Assembly (NCBI GenBank): GCA_003667245.1 | Contig: RCNN01000589.1 | Span: 62,001 to 126,000 of the forward strand | Reading direction: 5' to 3' | From: Heterostelium multicystogenum | Lineage: Eukaryota; Evosea; Eumycetozoa; Acytosteliales; Acytosteliaceae | DNA length: 64,000 bases | In this document: in pieces, positions 31,426 to 43,026 of the stretch | Layout: each line of letters starts with the position of its first letter | Numbering within the stretch: the first letter of the stretch is position 1 | Position numbers and translations under genes: made by a program | Notes under the pieces: model-generated | Databases searched by the model: none | What the model was told of the DNA's origin: nothing | What the model saw: the letters and a program-made list of their open reading frames with translations, nothing else

Positions 31426-31458
31426 AGGCGCGAGTATTGAACTCGCGCCTTTTTTTTT
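31426..31458 (+). terminator. Terminator after secF
   Basis: AGGCGCGAGT, a five-base loop, ACTCGCGCCT, then eight or more T. Ends the yajC-secDF operon. Confidence 0.9.
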
Positions 31459-31518
31459 GCTCCAAGGCTGGGTATAGCGCGGATCGTTCGGTCCGTTTGT
31501 GATGGTCAGGAGGTTCAC

Positions 31519-32067
31519 GTGAACAAGTCGTTACTGGTTGGTGCGGTATTGGGTGCTGTCGGTGTGACTGCCGGGGGTGCTGTTGCCACCTACAGCCTGG
31601 TAAAAAGCGGCCCTGAGTATGCGCAAGTGCTGGCGGTGCAGCCGGTGAAAACCCAGATTAAAACCCCGCGTGAAGTCTGCAAGGATGTTGCCGTAACCCG
31701 GCAGAAACCTGTGCAGGATCAGCATCAGATCGTCGGTACGGTGGTCGGTGCGCTGGCGGGCGGCCTGTTGGGTAATCAGGTCGGCGGCGGTAATGGCAAG
31801 AAGCTGGCCACCGTGGCCGGTGCGGTCGGTGGCGGTTACGCTGGTAACAAGGTTCAGGAAGGCATGCAGAACCGCGATACCTACACCACCACGCAAACTC
31901 GTTGTAATACCGTTAATGACATCAGCGACAAGGTTGTCGGGTACGACGTACGTTACACCCTGGACGGCAAGGAAGGCTCCGTGCGCATGGATCGTGATCC
32001 AGGCAACCAGATCCCCGTCGACAAGGAAGGGCGCCTGGTTATCGGTCAGAACCAGCCGCAGCAGTAA
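31519..32067 (+). CDS. Glycine-zipper 2TM-domain envelope protein
   Basis: 182 residues, intact. The GTG start follows a strong ribosome site (AGGAGG). Seen: an N-terminal hydrophobic Gly/Ala segment, then the glycine-zipper region IVGTVVGALAGGLLGNQVGG ... AGAVGGGYAGNKVQ, as in SlyB/OsmB-type outer-membrane proteins, and a C-terminal VGYDVRYTLDGKEG domain. No lipobox is seen. Likely an envelope-stress or structural protein; function not established. Confidence 0.85.
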   Translation: MNKSLLVGAVLGAVGVTAGGAVATYSLVKSGPEYAQVLAVQPVKTQIKTPREVCKDVAVTRQKPVQDQHQIVGTVVGALAGGLLGNQVGGGNGKKLATVAGAVGGGYAGNKVQEGMQNRDTYTTTQTRCNTVNDISDKVVGYDVRYTLDGKEGSVRMDRDPGNQIPVDKEGRLVIGQNQPQQ

Positions 32068-32077
32068 TCCCAGGTAT

Positions 32078-32106
32078 AAAAAAAGCACCCCGAGGGGTGC
32101 TTTTTT
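32078..32106. terminator. Bidirectional terminator
   Basis: A-run, AGCACCCC / GGGGTGCT stem, T-run, between the convergent glycine-zipper gene and suhB. Confidence 0.9.
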
Positions 32107-32118
32107 GTGCTCGCTCGC

Positions 32119-32936
32119 TTAGCGCTTCAGCGAAGCCGGCAGGTGCGGCTGGATCGCCGTCAGGACTGCCTTGAAGCATTTGGTGTTGCCGGCAACCACG
32201 TGACCCTTCTCCAGGAAGTCGTGACCACCGGTGAAGTCGCTCACCAGGCCGCCCGCTTCTTGAATCAGCAGTGCGCCTGCAGCCATGTCCCACTCGGACA
32301 GGCCCGACTCCCAGAACGCATCAAAACGACCGGCAGCGACATACGCCAGGTCCAGGCTGGCTGCGCCGGCGCGACGGATGCCGGCGGTCTGGCCAACCAG
32401 GGCGCGGAACATGCCCAGGTAGTTTTCCAGGTTGTCCATCTGGTCGTCACGGAACGGGAAGCCGGTACCCAGCAGGGCGCCGTCGAGGCTGGTGCGACCG
32501 CTGACGCGCAGGCGGCGACCGTTCAACTGGGCGCCACGGCCACGGCTGGCGGTGAATTCTTCCTGGCGAACCGGGTCCAGCACAACGGCGTGTTCCAGGC
32601 GGCCACGGTATTTGCAGGCAATGCTCACGGCAAAGTGCGGGATACCGCGCAGGAAGTTGGTGGTGCCATCCAGTGGGTCGATGATCCACAGGTAGTCTTC
32701 GCCTTCGCCGCTACCTTTGTGCAAACCGGTTTCTTCACCGAGGATGCCGTGGGTAGGGTAGGCCTTGCGCAGCGCGTCGATGATTTTTCTGCTCGGCGGC
32801 GCGATCCACCTCGGATACGTAATCCTTGGCGTCTTTTTTCGTCGACCTTGATGGTATCCAGGCGCTCGATGGAGCGGAAGATCAATTCACTGGCGCTGCG
32901 GGCGGCGCGCAGCGCGATATTCAGCATGGGCTGCAT
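32119..32936 (-). CDS. suhB: Inositol-1-monophosphatase family protein SuhB (two frameshifts)
   Basis: Mg-dependent phosphatase that also acts in rRNA transcription antitermination in enterobacteria and virulence control in Pseudomonas. Seen: MQPMLNIALRAARSA, the metal motif DYLWIIDPLDGTTNF and the second motif WESGLSEWDMAAGALL. Extra A in two A-runs (minus strand, near 32834 and 32787) break the N-terminal part; corrected about 271 residues. Confidence 0.94.
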
Positions 32937-33081
32937 GGATGTGTCACCTAAGGTTGTTAAAGAAAGCCGAGCATTCTAGCAGAAACTTTCTTCAGGTGAA
33001 GGACGACGTTACCTTTCATGGCATAACCTTAGGCTGTTCTGTAAGATTTGCTCCCCTTTCCCGTGTCCGAGAGCGCCTCCC

Positions 33082-33852
33082 TTGCTGCAAAACATCCGTG
33101 TCGTCCTCGTCAATACCAGTCATCCCGGCAATATCGGCGGCGTGGCGCGAGCCATGAAGAACATGGGGCTGACGCGCCTGGTGCTGGTGGAGCCGCGGGT
33201 GTTCCCGCACCACGAGGCCGATGCGCGCGCGTCCGGCGCCAATGACATCCTCGAAAAAGCCCAGGTCGTTGCCACCCTGGAAGACGCCCTGGTCGGCTGC
33301 AACCTGGTGCTCGGCACCAGCGCTCGCGACCGTCGCATCCCCTGGCCGCTGCTGGATCCTCGCGAATGCGGGACCAAAGTCGTGGAAGAGGCCGCCGGCG
33401 GCGCTGAAATCGCCTTGGTATTCGGCCGTGAAGACTCCGGCCTGACCAATGAAGAGCTGCAGCGATGTCATTATCACGTGCACATCCCATCAGACCCTGA
33501 GTTCAGTTCGCTGAACCTCGGGGCAGCGGTGCAGGTGTTGAGTTATGAAGTGCGCATGGCCTGGCTGGCCGCTGAAGGCCAGCCAAGCAAGGTAGAGAAG
33601 GACGAGGTTGCATCGACCAAGAGTGGCGAACTGGCCACCATGGACGAGCTTGAGCGGTTCTATGAGCACCTGGAGCAAACTCTGGTGGCCATCGAATTCC
33701 TCGATCCGGAAAAACCGCGGCACTTGATGGCGCGTCTGCGCCGGCTATACGGACGCAGCTCGGTCAGCCGGGCAGAAATGAATATATTGCGTGGCATCCT
33801 CACGGAAACCCAGAAAGCGGCCCGTGGCGAGCTTCTTAAGCGGAAGGATTAA
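33082..33852 (+). CDS. trmJ: tRNA (cytidine/uridine-2'-O-)-methyltransferase TrmJ
   Basis: SPOUT-class enzyme methylating position 32 of tRNAs. 256 residues, intact, with a TTG start at 33082 that fits the conserved N-terminus [18 protein letters not shown]. Seen: [23 protein letters not shown] and [16 protein letters not shown], the knotted SAM-binding elements. Divergent from suhB and three bases from cysE. Confidence 0.95.
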   Translation: MLQNIRVVLVNTSHPGNIGGVARAMKNMGLTRLVLVEPRVFPHHEADARASGANDILEKAQVVATLEDALVGCNLVLGTSARDRRIPWPLLDPRECGTKVVEEAAGGAEIALVFGREDSGLTNEELQRCHYHVHIPSDPEFSSLNLGAAVQVLSYEVRMAWLAAEGQPSKVEKDEVASTKSGELATMDELERFYEHLEQTLVAIEFLDPEKPRHLMARLRRLYGRSSVSRAEMNILRGILTETQKAARGELLKRKD

Positions 33853-33854
33853 AA

Positions 33855-34642
33855 ATGTTCGAGCGTTTGCGAGAAGATATCCAGAGTGTTTTCCACCGTG
33901 ACCCGGCGGCGCGCAACGCCTTTGAAGTGCTGACCTGCTACCCGGGCATGCATGCGATCTGGATCCATCGCCTGTCCGGCGCCTTGTGGGGGCATGGGCT
34001 GGAAATGGCTGGCGCGGCTGGTATCGAACTTCGGCCGTTGGTTGACCGGGATTGAGATTCATCCGGGCGCCAAGGTCGGCCGTCGTTTCTTTATCGACCA
34101 CGGCATGGGCATCGTTATTGGCGAGACCGCCGAGATTGGTGATGACGTGACCCTGTACCAGGGCGTGACCCTGGGCGGCACAACCTGGAACAAAGGCAAG
34201 CGCCACCCTACGCTGGAAGATGGCGTTGTAGTAGGGGCGGGCGCGAAGGTGCTCGGTCCGTTTACCGTGGGTGCGGGCGCCAAGGTCGGCTCCAATGCTG
34301 TGGTGACCAAGGCTGTACCGCCTGGTGCAAACGGTTGTCGGGTATTCCGGGCGGATCATCGTCAAGCCGGAAGTGGGTGATGAGCAGGAAGCCAAGCGCA
34401 AGGCCATGGCCGAGAAGATCGGCTTCGATGCCTATGGCGTCAGCGAAGACATGCCTGACCCGGTAGCGCGTGCCATCGGTCAGTTGCTGGATCACCTGCA
34501 AGCGGTGGACGGCAAGCTGGACGGTATGTGCGGTGCCCTGAAAGACCTCGGCAGCAGCTACTGCGCCAAGGATTTGCCTGAGCTGCGCAAGGAAGACTTC
34601 GCCGAGATCAAGGACGAAAGTGCCGCCACCAAGGCTGGCTGA
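33855..34642 (+). CDS. cysE: Serine O-acetyltransferase (frameshifted)
   Basis: First step of cysteine synthesis, supplying sulfur for the isc genes downstream. Seen: [12 protein letters not shown], hexapeptide left-handed beta-helix [26 protein letters not shown] (split here), [13 protein letters not shown] and [19 protein letters not shown], and an extended C-terminus found in pseudomonads. Breaks at about 34003 and 34329. In addition, VVGYSGR should read VVGIPGR, which two compensating indels would explain. About 258 residues. Confidence 0.93.
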
Positions 34643-34667
34643 AGTCTCGCAATCACTGCAAAACCCA

Positions 34668-34760
34668 TGTGGGAGCGGGCTTGCTCGCGAAAGCTGCGCG
34701 TCAGTCACCGAATATATTGACTGAAATCACCCGCATTCGCGAGCAAGCCCGCTCCCACAT
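34668..34760. repeat. REP doublet (REPIN-like inverted pair)
   Basis: TGTGGGAGCGGGCTTGCTCGCGAA at the left and its reverse complement at the right, with a nested inverted repeat (TCAGTC / GACTGA) in the spacer. The same unit recurs at 58102-58169. Lies between cysE and iscR. Confidence 0.9.
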
Positions 34761-34881
34761 TTTTGACCTTCATTAGTCCCGAATTCCCGCTTGGCCCTGT
34801 TCCCGCTGGTCCATCCCGTCCCGCCCTGCTATGATTCGCGCGCCCTTTTTACGGGTATTCCTGACTAAAGTACTAGGTCTT

Positions 34882-34906
34882 ATAGTTGACTTAAATACTC
34901 GGGAAT
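34882..34906 (+). promoter_or_regulatory. IscR type 1 operator and iscR promoter
   Basis: A 25-base dyad ATAGTTGACT ... ACTCGGGAAT, close to the IscR type 1 consensus. It overlaps a TTGACT -35 element; a -10-like CATACT follows at about 34909. This fits autorepression of the isc operon by [2Fe-2S]-IscR. Confidence 0.75.
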
Positions 34907-34947
34907 CGCATACTTGCTCCCATTCTGAAACACCTTGGTACTTGTCC

Positions 34948-35439
34948 ATGAGACTGACTACAAAAGGCCGATACGCGGTGACCGCCATGCTTGACCTGGC
35001 CTTGCACGCGCAAAATGGGCCGGTGTCCCTGGCCGATATCTCCGAGCGCCAAGGCATTTCCCTGTCCTACCTCGAGCAGTTGTTCGCCAAGTTGCGCCGC
35101 AGCAATCTGGTTTCCAGCGTTCGTGGTCCAGGCGGTGGCTATCAATTGTCCCGCGACATGCAGGGCATCCAGGTCGCCCAGGTGATCGATGCGGTGAACG
35201 AATCCGTCGATGCCACCAAATGCCAGGGGTTGGGTGATTGCCACGCTGGTGACACCTGCCTCACGCACCACTTGTGGTGTGACCTGAGCCTGCAGATCCA
35301 TGAGTTTTTGAGTGGTATCAGCTTGGCTGATCTTGTGACTCGCCGTGAGGTGCAAGAAGTAGCCCAGCGTCAGGACCAGCGCCGTTGCAACACCAAGGCG
35401 CCGCGTCTGGACAAGATTGAAGCGTCCGCCGTCGAGTGA
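34948..35439 (+). CDS. iscR: Iron-sulfur cluster regulator IscR
   Basis: Rrf2-family repressor of the isc operon. 163 residues, intact. Seen: [19 protein letters not shown], helix-turn-helix with [19 protein letters not shown] and GPGGGY, then cluster ligands in [19 protein letters not shown] (three Cys and the His). First gene of iscRSUA-hscBA-fdx-iscX. Confidence 0.97.
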   Translation: MRLTTKGRYAVTAMLDLALHAQNGPVSLADISERQGISLSYLEQLFAKLRRSNLVSSVRGPGGGYQLSRDMQGIQVAQVIDAVNESVDATKCQGLGDCHAGDTCLTHHLWCDLSLQIHEFLSGISLADLVTRREVQEVAQRQDQRRCNTKAPRLDKIEASAVE

Positions 35440-35489
35440 CAGCCGAAGAGCTAACGGCACGCCAGCCAGCCTGATTTAGGAGAAAGTCC

Positions 35490-36706
35490 ATGAAATTGCC
35501 GATTTACCTTGATTACTCAGCGACCACCCCGGTTGATCCGCGTGTCGCGCAAAAGATGAGCGAATGCCTGCTGGTTGACGGAAACTTCGGTAACCCGGCG
35601 TCCCGTTCCCACGTTTTTCGGCTGGAAAGCTGAAGAGGCAGTGGAAAAACGCTCGTCGCCAGGTCGCTGACCTGGTGAATGCCGACCCACGTGAAATCGT
35701 CTGGACCTCCGGTGCCACCGAATCCGACAACCTGGCAATCAAGGGTGCGGCGCATTTCTACGCGACCAAAGGCAAACACCTGATCACCACCAAGATTGAG
35801 CACAAGGCTGTCCTCGACACCATGCGCCAACTGGAGCGTGAAGGTTTTGAGGTTACCTACCTCGAGCCAACCACCGACGGTATCGTGACCCCTGCGATGA
35901 TCGAAGCCGCGATGCGTGAAGACACCATCCTGGTTTCCGTGATCCACGTGAACAACGAAAATCGGCACCATCAACGACATCGCCGCCATCGGCGAGCTGA
36001 CCGCTCCAAGGGCGTGTTGCTGCACGTCGACGCTGCGCAGTCCACCGGCAAGGTCGATATTGACCTGTCGAAACTGAAAGTCGACCTGATGTCGTTCTCT
36101 GCCCACAAGACCTACGGACCTAAAGGCATCGGCGCCCTCTACGTGAGCCGCAAGCCTCGCGTACGTATCGAAGCCACCATGCACGGCGGCGGTCACGAGC
36201 GCGGCATGCGTTCGGGCACCCTGGCGACCCACCAGATCGTCGGCATCGGCGAAGCGTTCCGTGGTGGCCAAGGAAGACATGGCTGCCGAAACGTGCGCAT
36301 CAAGGCCCTGAGCGATCGCTTCTACAAGCAGGTCGAGCACCTTGAAGAGCTGTACATCAACGGCAGCATGACCGCCCGTGTACCGCACAACCTGAATTTG
36401 AGCTTCAACTACGTCGAAGGCGAGTCGCTGATCATGGCGCTCAAGGACCTGGCGGTTTCGTCCGGCTCGGCCTGCACCTCGGCTTCCCTTGAGCCGTCTT
36501 ACGTCCTGCGCGCCCTGGGCCGCAACGACGAACTGGCTCACAGCTCGATCCGCTTTACATTCGGCCGTTTCACCACCGAAGAAGAAGTCGACTACGCCGC
36601 GCAGAAAGTCTGCGAGGCCGTCACCAAGCTGCGTACCTTGTCCCCGCTGTGGGACATGTACAAGGACGGTGTCGACATTTCCAAGATCGAGTGGGCGGCA
36701 CACTAA
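35490..36706 (+). CDS. iscS: Cysteine desulfurase IscS (many frameshifts)
   Basis: PLP enzyme giving sulfur from cysteine to IscU, tRNA thiolation and other paths. Seen: [46 protein letters not shown] Lys in [12 protein letters not shown], and the mobile loop Cys in [10 protein letters not shown]. At least five indels (near 35616, 35653, 35958, 36005, 36262, 36293), both extra and missing bases. iscS is essential or nearly so, which argues for sequencing errors. Corrected length 404. Confidence 0.95.
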
Positions 36707-36809
36707 ATATAGAAGCCGCCACCCAAAAGGCTCTGTAAAGACGTGGCGGAAAAACGCAGGCGTGTTTACAGGGCTCCAGAGCGGCCCTGATGAGTGAGGA
36801 TTCAGTACC

Positions 36810-37196
36810 ATGGCTTACAGCGAAAAGGTCATCGACCACTACGAAAACCCGCGCAACGTCGGCAAGATGAACGCGGAAGACCCTGATGTCGGCACCGGCA
36901 TGGTCGGCGCTCCGGCGTGCGGCGACGTTATGCGCCTGCAGATCAAGGTCAACGAAGCTGGCGTTATCGAAGACGCCAAGTTCAAGACCTACGGTTGCGG
37001 TTCGGCCATCGCCTCCAGCTCCCTGGCGACCGAATGGATGAAAGGCAAGACCCTGGATGAGGCTGTGACTATCAGCAACACCCAGCTGGCCGAAGAACTG
37101 GCCTTGCCGCCAGTGAAAATCCACTGCTCGGTACTCGCAGAAGACGCCATCAAGGCGGCCGTTCGCGACTACAAGCAGAAGAAAGGCTTGATCTAA
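36810..37196 (+). CDS. iscU: Iron-sulfur cluster scaffold IscU
   Basis: 128 residues, intact. Seen: GAPACGDVMRLQI, FKTYGCGSAIASSS and HCSVLAEDA with the three cluster Cys, and the HscA-recognition motif LPPVKIHC. Assembles transient clusters with IscS, HscA and HscB. Confidence 0.98.
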   Translation: MAYSEKVIDHYENPRNVGKMNAEDPDVGTGMVGAPACGDVMRLQIKVNEAGVIEDAKFKTYGCGSAIASSSLATEWMKGKTLDEAVTISNTQLAEELALPPVKIHCSVLAEDAIKAAVRDYKQKKGLI

Positions 37197-37224
37197 GCAA
37201 TTTGGCGACGAGTAAGGAGTCACG

Positions 37225-37550
37225 ATGGCTATCAGCATGACAGAAGCGGCTGCGCAGCACATTCGCCGCTCCCTGAATGGGCGCGGTAAAGGTGAGGGGA
37301 TTCGTCTGGGTGTTCGCACCACAGGCTGTTCCGGCCTTGCCTACGTGCTGGAGTTTGTCGACGAGGTGGTCGAGGAAGATCAGGTGTTCGAGAGTCACGG
37401 CGAAAAAAGTGATCAATCGACCCGAAAAGCCTGACCTACCTGGACGGCACCGAACTCGATTTCGTCAAGGAAGGGTTGAACGAAGGCTTCAAGTTCAACA
37501 ACCCCAACGTACGCGGTGAATGTGGCTGCGGCGAAAGCTTCAACATCTGA
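37225..37550 (+). CDS. iscA: A-type iron-sulfur carrier IscA (one break region)
   Basis: About 107 residues. Seen: [33 protein letters not shown] with the first cluster Cys, and the C-terminal CGCGESFNI pair. Two extra A near 37403-37416 disturb the middle and lead to an early stop as written. Corrected frame ends at 37550. Confidence 0.93.
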
Positions 37551-37558
37551 GGCTGATC

Positions 37559-38080
37559 GTGGGTACTCCTTGTCATTTCGCTTTGTTCGAGCTGCAGCCG
37601 AGTTTTCGACTGGACCTTGAACAGCTTGCCACGCGCTACCGTGAACTGGCGCGTGGGGTGCATCCGGACCGCTTCGCTGACGCTTCCGAGCGTGAGCAAC
37701 GCCTGGCGCTGGAGCAATCAGCCAGCCTCAACGAAGCCTATCAGACGCTCAAGAACCCTCCCAAACGCGCGCGCTACCTGCTCGCGATGGGCGGTCGCGA
37801 GCTGCCGCTTGAAGTCACGGTCCAGGACCCTGATTTCCTGATGCAGCAGATGCAATGGCGCGAGGAGCTTGAAGAACTGCAGGACGAGGCTGATCTGGCC
37901 GGAGTCGCAGTGTTCAAGCGCCGTCTGAAAGTGGCCCAGGATGAACTCAACGAAAGCTTCGCAGCCTGTTGGATGATGCGGCGCAACGTGAACAGGCCGA
38001 ACGCCTGATGCGGCGCATGCAGTTCCTCGACAAAGCTCACCTACGAAGTGCGCCAGTTAGAAGAGCGCCTCGACGATTAA
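37559..38080 (+). CDS. hscB: Co-chaperone HscB (frameshifted near 3' end)
   Basis: J-domain protein delivering IscU to HscA. GTG start at 37559. Seen: [16 protein letters not shown], the J-domain motif HPDRF, and a C-terminal helical bundle ([19 protein letters not shown]). Breaks near 37969 and 38038 shift the last 40 residues; the tail [12 protein letters not shown] then ends at 38080. About 173 residues. Confidence 0.93.
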
Positions 38081-38131
38081 CCCAGTGCCGCCCAGGTTGC
38101 ACGCCTGATATACAGATAAGTCCTGATTACC

Positions 38132-39996
<1,865 letters not shown>

Positions 39997-39999
39997 CTG

Positions 40000-40341
40000 A
40001 TGCCGCAGATCATTTTTCTGCCACACGCCGAGCATTGCCCGGACGGTATGGTTGTGGAGGCTGAGACCGGCAAGTCCATTCTCGAAGTCGCTCACGATAA
40101 CCACATCGAGATCGAAAGCGCCTGCGGCGGCGTTAACGCCTGTACCACGTGCCATTGCATCATCCGCGAAGGTTTCAATAGCCTGGAAGAGGCTGATGAG
40201 CTGGAAGAGGACTATCTTGATAGGGCGTGGGGCCTTGAGCCGACGTCGCGATTGAGCTGTCAGGCAAAAGTGGGAACAGAAGACCTCACCGTCGAGATTC
40301 CGAAGTATTCGCTCAACCATGCCGCCGAAGCGCCGCATTGA
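40000..40341 (+). CDS. fdx: [2Fe-2S] ferredoxin of the isc operon
   Basis: 113 residues, intact. Seen: cluster ligands in CGGVNACTTCHC and a fourth Cys in SRLSCQAKV, adrenodoxin-type. Supplies electrons for cluster assembly. Starts three bases after hscA. Confidence 0.97.
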   Translation: MPQIIFLPHAEHCPDGMVVEAETGKSILEVAHDNHIEIESACGGVNACTTCHCIIREGFNSLEEADELEEDYLDRAWGLEPTSRLSCQAKVGTEDLTVEIPKYSLNHAAEAPH

Positions 40342-40355
40342 TTCAAGGAAATGTC

Positions 40356-40556
40356 ATGAGCCTGAAATGGGTTGATGTACAAGAAATCGCTATACAACTT
40401 GCTGAAGCTCACCCGGATGTCGATCCTCTGTCGGTGAACTTCGTCAAGTTGCGCAACCTGGTGATGCAGCTGCCGGAATTTGACGACATCCCGGATCGGG
40501 GTGGCGAAAAGGTTCTTGAGGCGATACAAGGCCTGTGGATCGAAGAAGCAGACTGA
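40356..40556 (+). CDS. iscX: Fe-S assembly protein IscX
   Basis: 66 residues, intact. Seen: MSLKWVDVQEIAIQLAE, HPDVDPLSVNFVKLRNLV and the acidic tail WIEEAD. Binds IscS and iron. The ATG at 40356 was chosen for family length and its ribosome site. Last gene of the isc operon. Confidence 0.95.
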   Translation: MSLKWVDVQEIAIQLAEAHPDVDPLSVNFVKLRNLVMQLPEFDDIPDRGGEKVLEAIQGLWIEEAD

Positions 40557-40589
40557 ATCGCCTTTTTACGCAGTTAGGCAATACCCAAG

Positions 40590-40620
40590 AACCCGCGTAT
40601 AATTCGCGGGTTTAATTTTT
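40590..40620 (+). terminator. Terminator of the isc operon, overlapping a TATAAT
   Basis: AACCCGCG, 7-base loop, CGCGGGTT, then a T-rich tract. The loop contains TATAAT (40598-40603), which may double as the -10 box for ndk. Confidence 0.7.
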
Positions 40621-40648
40621 CGCAAATTACCGTTTCTGGAGTTACACC

Positions 40649-41075
40649 ATGGCTGTTCAACGTACTTTCTCCATCATCAAGCCTGACGCTGTTGCAAAAA
40701 AACGTCATCGGCGAGATCACCACTCGTTTCGAAAAAGCCGGCCTGAAGGTTGTAGCTTCGAAACTCAAGCAACTGTCCAAGGCTGAAGCTGAAGGCTTCT
40801 ACGCTGAGCACAGCGCTCGTGGTTTCTTCGGCGACCTGGTTGCCTTCATGATCTCCGGCCCTGTTGTTGTTCAGGTTCTGGAAGGCGAAAACGCTATCGC
40901 TCTGAACCGTGAGCTGATGGGCGCTACCAACCCTAAAGAAGCTGCTGCCGGCACCATCCGTGCTGACTTCGCTGAATCGATCGACGCCAACGCCGTTCAC
41001 GGTTCGGACTCCGAAGCCGCTGCTGCCCGCGAAATCTCGTACTTTTTCGCTGCTACTGAAGTAACCGCTCGCTAA
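40649..41075 (+). CDS. ndk: Nucleoside diphosphate kinase (one frameshift)
   Basis: Balances NTP pools. Seen: [35 protein letters not shown] and the phosphohistidine motif NAVHGSDS. An extra A in a run of seven (40696-40702) splits off the first 18 residues. Corrected length 141, exact family length. Confidence 0.96.
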
Positions 41076-41105
41076 GCATTGGCTTAAAAGAGCGAAGGTG
41101 AATCC

Positions 41106-42255
41106 ATGACTACATTGACTGCAAAAACCAACCTGCTGGGTCTGACTCAACAGGAAATGGAAAAATTCTTCGACTCAATCGGGGAGAAGCGTTTTCGTGC
41201 CGCTCAGGTAATGAAGTGGATTCACCATCTTGGCGTCGATGATTTCGGCGCCATGACGAACGTCAGCAAGGCCCTGCGCGACAAGCTCAAGGCCATTGCC
41301 GAAGTTCGCGGCCCCGAAGTGGTCAGCGAGGACATTTCCACCGACGGCACCCGTAAGTGGGTGGTGCGCGTGGCGTCCGGCAGCTGCGTCGAGACCGTGT
41401 ACATTCCCCAGGGCAAACGCGGCACTCTGTGCGTTTCGTCCCAGGCAGGCTGTGCCCTGGACTGCAGTTTCTGCTCCACCGGCAAGCAAGGTTTCAACAG
41501 CAACCTCACCGCCGCCGAAGTCATCGGCCAGGTGTGGATTGCCAATAAATCGTTCGGCAGCATCCCGGCGACCGCCGACCGTGCCATCACCAACGTGGTG
41601 ATGATGGGCATGGGCGAGCCGCTGCTGAACTTCGACAACGTTGTCGCGGCCATGCACCTGATGATGGACGACCTGGGCTACGGTATCTCCAAGCGCCGCG
41701 TGACCCTGTCGACCTCCGGCGTGGGTACCGATGATCGATGAGCTGGCCAAGCACATCGACGTCTCCCTGGCGTTGTCGCTGCACGCACCGAATGACGCAT
41801 TGCGTAACCAATTGGTGCCGATCAACAAGAAGTATCCGCTTAAGATGCTGCTCGAATCTTGCCAGCGTTACATGGCGACCTTGGGCGAAAAGCGTGTGTT
41901 GACCATTGAGTACACCATGCTCAAGGACATCAACGACAAGGTCGAGCACGCGGTCGAGATGATCGAGTTGCTCAAGAACGTACCGTGCAAGATCAACCTG
42001 ATTCCGTTTAACCCGTTTCCCCATTCTGGCTATGAGCGGCCGAGCAACAACGCCATCCGCCGTTTCCAGGATCAACTGCACCATGCAGGCTTCAATGTCA
42101 CCGTGCGCACCACCCGCGGCGAAGACATCGATGCGGCATGTGGCCAATTGGTAGGACAGGTGCTGGATCGCACCCGTCGCAGCGAACGTTATATCGCCGT
42201 GCGTGAATTGAGTGCCGCCGACGATATGCCGCAAAGCGCCGCGACTCGAACCTGA
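41106..42255 (+). CDS. rlmN: 23S rRNA/tRNA A2503/A37 methyltransferase RlmN (one frameshift)
   Basis: Radical-SAM enzyme methylating adenine C2. Seen: [20 protein letters not shown], cluster motif [27 protein letters not shown] and [14 protein letters not shown]. An extra G at 41723-41725 breaks it at STSGV. Corrected length about 382 residues. Confidence 0.95.
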
Positions 42256-42267
42256 GAGAGGATCTCT

Positions 42268-43026
42268 ATGCCCTTGCGCCTTGCGCTGCTTTTGCTTGTT
42301 GCCAGCCTCGCGGCTGGCTGTGTTTCATCGGGCCATGACAGCCCGTTGCAAACCGGCAAGGGCCGTGACGAAGCGCGAGCTGCCTATGTGCAGCTGGGCT
42401 TGGGGTACTTGCAGCAAGGGATGACCGAACAGGCCAAGGTGCCGCTGAAAAAAGCCCTCGAGCTGGATGGCAGCGACGCCGACGCCAATGCTGCGTTGGC
42501 CTTGGTGTTCCAGGCCCAGGCCGAGCCCGAATTGGCCGATCAATATTTCCAAAAGGCCCTGGCCACATGCCCTGGCGACCCAAGACTGCTGAATAACTAC
42601 GGCAGTTTTTTGTTTGCGCAGAAACGTTATGCCCAGGCATCCGAATATTTCCAGCAGGCTGCGGCCGATACCCTCTATCCTGAGCGTTCGCGGGTTTTCG
42701 AGAACCTGGGGGTGACCTCAATGCTTCTCGGCCAGCGCGACACCGCACGCCAGCAACTGGAAAAAGCCCTGCACCTGAACCAGCGCCAGCCACGGGCCTT
42801 GCTCGAAATGGCTGAGTTGTCCTTCGAAGACAGGCATTATGTGCCGGCACGTGACTATTACGAGCGTTTTAGCCTGCTGAGCGGGCAAAATGCACGTAGT
42901 CTATTGCTAGGTGTGCGCCTGGCGACGGTTCATGAAGAACGCGACAAGGCCGCACGTTTTGGCCAGCAACTCGAACGACTCTATCCCGGTACGCCGGAAT
43001 ATCAGCAATACCTGTCGGAGCAATGA
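42268..43026 (+). CDS. pilW: Type IV pilus biogenesis lipoprotein PilW/PilF
   Basis: 252 residues, intact. Seen: lipobox LAAGCVSS and six tandem tetratricopeptide-type repeats (for example AYVQLGLGYLQQGMTEQAK). Outer-membrane pilotin that helps secretin PilQ assemble. Stop overlaps rodZ start. The rlmN-pilW-rodZ-ispG order is the Pseudomonas standard. Confidence 0.93.
   Translation: MPLRLALLLLVASLAAGCVSSGHDSPLQTGKGRDEARAAYVQLGLGYLQQGMTEQAKVPLKKALELDGSDADANAALALVFQAQAEPELADQYFQKALATCPGDPRLLNNYGSFLFAQKRYAQASEYFQQAAADTLYPERSRVFENLGVTSMLLGQRDTARQQLEKALHLNQRQPRALLEMAELSFEDRHYVPARDYYERFSLLSGQNARSLLLGVRLATVHEERDKAARFGQQLERLYPGTPEYQQYLSEQ

Noticed and set aside
35490..36706. iscS as a true pseudogene
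   Set aside because: Several extra and missing bases in short runs, within an otherwise conserved operon and in a gene the cell needs; sequencing error is simpler.
40690..40710. Programmed frameshift at the A7 run in ndk
   Set aside because: A7 is a known slippery type, but ndk is not known to use recoding and the same error type is found throughout the window.
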